From: Aerococcaceae bacterium DSM 111022
Lineage (GTDB): Bacteria > Bacillota > Bacilli > Lactobacillales > Aerococcaceae
Assembly (NCBI GenBank): GCA_015863195.1
Contig: JACBXO010000005.1
Location: 62,001-126,000 of the forward strand
DNA length: 64,000 nt
Direction: 5' to 3'
Part shown: one piece after another, positions 62,340 through 64,000 of the stretch
How the letters are laid out: the number at the start of each line of letters is the position of its first letter
Position numbering within the stretch: position 1 is the first letter of the stretch
Made by a program: the position numbers and the translations under genes
Notes under the pieces: generated by a model
Database searches by the model: none
The model's input: only the letters and a program-made list of their open reading frames with translations
What the model was told of the DNA's origin: nothing

Positions 62340-63311
62340 ATGAAAAAATCAATTAAAGTTATGCCATTTTTAGCGTCAGCAGGTTTAGTATTAGCATCTG
62401 TTGTTCCAGCTTTTGCTCAAACAGGAGATATTAACGTAATTTCACGTGAGGACGGATCAGGAACTCGTTCAGCATTCGTTGAAATCGTTGGTGTTGTTGA
62501 CGAAAACGATGACGATTTAACAACTCCTAACGCTGTTGTTCAAAACTCAACAAACGGTGTTATGCAAACTGTTGCTGGTGATGCACAAGGAATTGGTTAC
62601 ATCTCATTAGGTTCATTAGATGACTCAGTTAAAGCTGTACAAATCGACGGTGTTGATGCTACTGCAGAAAACATTAAAGCTGGTGACTACCCAATCGCTC
62701 GTCCATTTAACGTAGCTTGGGACAAAGAAGCAGGTTTATCAGAAGTTGCTGCAGACTTCAAAGCTTTCATCGACTCAGCTGAAGGTCAAGCAGTTGTAGA
62801 AGCTGAAGGATACATTGCATCTAAAGACGACGCTGCTGCATATGAAGCTGCAGGTGTTGAAGGGACTGTTGAAGTTGTAGGTTCAACTTCAGTAACTCCA
62901 GTTATGGAAAAATTAGCTGAAGAATACTCAGCATTAAACGAAGGTGTTACAGTTAACATTACTTCAAACGGTTCATCAGCTGGTATGGAAGCTGCTATGA
63001 ACGGTACTGCTGACTTAGGTATGGCTTCACGTGAAGTTTCTGAAGAAGAAGCTGAATCATTAGATTTCGATGCTATCGCTTTAGACGGTATCGCAGTAAT
63101 CGTTAACAACGAAAACCCAGCTGAAGGTTTAGCTTTAGAAGCTGTTAAACAAATCTTCTTAGGAGAAGTTACAACTTGGGAAGATGCAATTGCAATCGAA
63201 CCAGCAGCTCCAGCTGAAGAAGAAGCAACTGAAGAAGAATCTACAGAAGAAGAGTCAGCTACTGAAGAAGAAGCTACAGAAGAAACAACTGAAGAAGAAT
63301 CAGCTGAATAA
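62340..63311 (+). CDS. Secreted PstS-like phosphate-binding protein with permuted domain order
   Basis: The 323-residue protein has a type I signal peptide (cleavage after ..VPAFA, residue 26) and no lipobox cysteine. Phosphate-binding motifs of PstS are all present but in swapped order: residues 29-155 hold VISREDGSGTRSAF (Arg36, Ser40-Gly41-Thr42), GIGYISLGSL and YPIARPF, normally the second half; residues 176-285 hold VVGSTSVTPVMEKL (from 180), SNGSSAGM, TADLGMASRE (Asp225) and IFLGEVTTW, normally the first half. A 37-residue Glu/Ala/Thr tail (287-323) follows. No pstCAB genes adjoin. The Pho box upstream supports a phosphate role; whether it feeds a transporter or acts as an extracellular scavenger is unknown. 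Confidence 0.85.
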   Translation: MKKSIKVMPFLASAGLVLASVVPAFAQTGDINVISREDGSGTRSAFVEIVGVVDENDDDLTTPNAVVQNSTNGVMQTVAGDAQGIGYISLGSLDDSVKAVQIDGVDATAENIKAGDYPIARPFNVAWDKEAGLSEVAADFKAFIDSAEGQAVVEAEGYIASKDDAAAYEAAGVEGTVEVVGSTSVTPVMEKLAEEYSALNEGVTVNITSNGSSAGMEAAMNGTADLGMASREVSEEEAESLDFDAIALDGIAVIVNNENPAEGLALEAVKQIFLGEVTTWEDAIAIEPAAPAEEEATEEESTEEESATEEEATEETTEEESAE

Positions 63312-63340
63312 TCTTCTAATAATAAAAATCTAATCACTTT

Positions 63341-63366
63341 AAAGAGAGCTTCGGCTCTCTTTTTTG
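63341..63366 (+). terminator. Terminator of the PstS-like gene
   Basis: AAAGAGAGC-TTCG-GCTCTCTTT with a stable UUCG tetraloop and a T-run. Confidence 0.95.
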
Positions 63367-63436
63367 TTTTGTAAGAAAATAAAAAAGGCCCTCGATTGAA
63401 TTGAACTCTCGAGAGTCTATTTTTTTGTCCGTCTAA

Positions 63437-64000
63437 TTAGACCATTACTTCCTTCACCATTAAAACCATCATTAGATAAGAAACAGCATTATTAGCAAAG
63501 TGTAAAGCGATACTATCCACTAATTGCCCGCGGCGTACATATGCAGCATGCATAATTAAACTCATACCAAAGTAGAGTGCAAAGGACCAAATATCTGTTG
63601 GGCTATGCATTAAAGCAAATAAAACGCTTGATAGTGCCCCTGCTAACCAAGGTGACTCGGGTAGAAAACGCGTGACCATAATCCCTCTAAAAATCACTTC
63701 TTCAACAACCGGTGCTAAGATAACAATGACAGCTCCATAAGCAATTAAGCCTAAATTACTTGTATCTTTATTCATGAATGATTCTAGTAAAGCTTGATTA
63801 GCAGTATCATCAATTCCCTGTGACATCATGAGACTACTAATAATTGCCGTAAAGATTAATAATACGAAATAAAAGCCGATTGTTTTGAGTCCGTCTTTAG
63901 CACTATATGTTACTTTTTCTTCTGCATAAGGGCTTTTTCGGTAAAATTTCCACGCTAGCCAAGAGATAAGAAAAACTAGAATAATAGTTGCAATATGAAA
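63437..64000 (-). CDS. CPBP (CAAX-like) intramembrane protease, 5' end outside window
   Basis: The frame is open from the stop at 63437 to the window edge (188 codons), so the N-terminus is missing; an internal ATG at 63829 is not the start, since hydrophobic sequence continues upstream (FYFVLLIFTAIISSL). Motifs of the CPBP family are present: EEVIFRG (catalytic Glu pair), FALMHSPTD (His) and HFANNAVSYL. These membrane metalloproteases process bacteriocins, anti-sigma factors or peptides. The target is unknown. A weak hairpin with a T-run on the minus strand lies at about 63383-63413. Confidence 0.85.
   Translation of the reverse strand, partial: FHIATIILVFLISWLAWKFYRKSPYAEEKVTYSAKDGLKTIGFYFVLLIFTAIISSLMMSQGIDDTANQALLESFMNKDTSNLGLIAYGAVIVILAPVVEEVIFRGIMVTRFLPESPWLAGALSSVLFALMHSPTDIWSFALYFGMSLIMHAAYVRRGQLVDSIALHFANNAVSYLMMVLMVKEVMV

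Noticed and set aside
62786-63337. 183-codon minus-strand Ser-rich frame opposite the PstS-like gene
   Set aside because: It is the antisense of a gene with strong codon bias; no promoter or ribosome binding site.

Overview
The window is chromosomal DNA of a low-GC Gram-positive bacterium of the Lactobacillales. The evidence is strong AAGGAGG-type ribosome binding sites, a mevalonate kinase cluster, pyruvate oxidase, CopY-type copper control, a murB-potABCD operon, an LCP wall protein, a LysM wall protein and a fructose PTS operon with a CcpA-type cre. Aerococcaceae or Carnobacteriaceae is my guess at family level; I cannot name the species. I recognised no rRNA, tRNA or CRISPR array.

Layout. 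1-3.6 kb: partial Ppx/GppA phosphatase with a nucleoside deoxyribosyltransferase, an HdeD-like membrane protein, a Nudix hydrolase and an SRAP protein. 3.6-6.9 kb: copYZA with a cop box. 7-11 kb: pta, a DUF4430-like lipoprotein, then tsaE, a GNAT gene and murB. 11-16.3 kb: potABCD, then a GtrA/GtrB-like glycosyl pair. 16.3-21.5 kb: CpXC protein, rpiA-pdp-XRE regulator, carbonic anhydrase and an ornithine cyclodeaminase-like enzyme. 21.6-25.8 kb: mevalonate genes mvaK1-mvaD-mvaK2-fni. 26-28.6 kb: coaA-guaA.

28.55-38.05 kb: a 9.5-kb integrative element sits exactly at the 3' end of guaA. It carries a tyrosine integrase, a DUF3173-like small protein, a Rep with HUH nuclease and superfamily 3 helicase motifs, a TcpA/FtsK-like coupling ATPase and a BcgI-like restriction-modification pair as cargo. 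A second att-like copy, a GC-rich 110-bp island and the fossil C-terminus of another integrase lie just outside it, so the site has probably been used more than once.

39-47.4 kb: spxB, an LCP gene, an ABC-2 exporter divergent from a NarL-type two-component system. 47.5-51 kb: a ten-LysM wall protein with a WalR-type box, ridA, and a TetR/DegV divergent pair. 52-55.6 kb: a heterodimeric EfrAB/LmrCD-like exporter behind a promoter and an attenuator-like leader. 55.8-57.5 kb: sigI-rsgI, whose RsgI has an Asp/Trp tail. 57.6-62 kb: a methyltransferase and fruRKA. 62.2-63.3 kb: a five-repeat Pho box in front of a secreted PstS-like protein whose two halves are in swapped order. The window ends inside a CPBP protease gene.

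The observations I find most worth checking are the circularly permuted, non-lipidated PstS-like protein under a Pho box; the RsgI homologue with a 50-residue Asp/Trp/Tyr tail and no Asn-Pro cleavage site; the element with a CRESS-virus-like Rep and a cluster of stem-loops beside it; and the restriction specificity subunit whose real N-terminus has no start codon.
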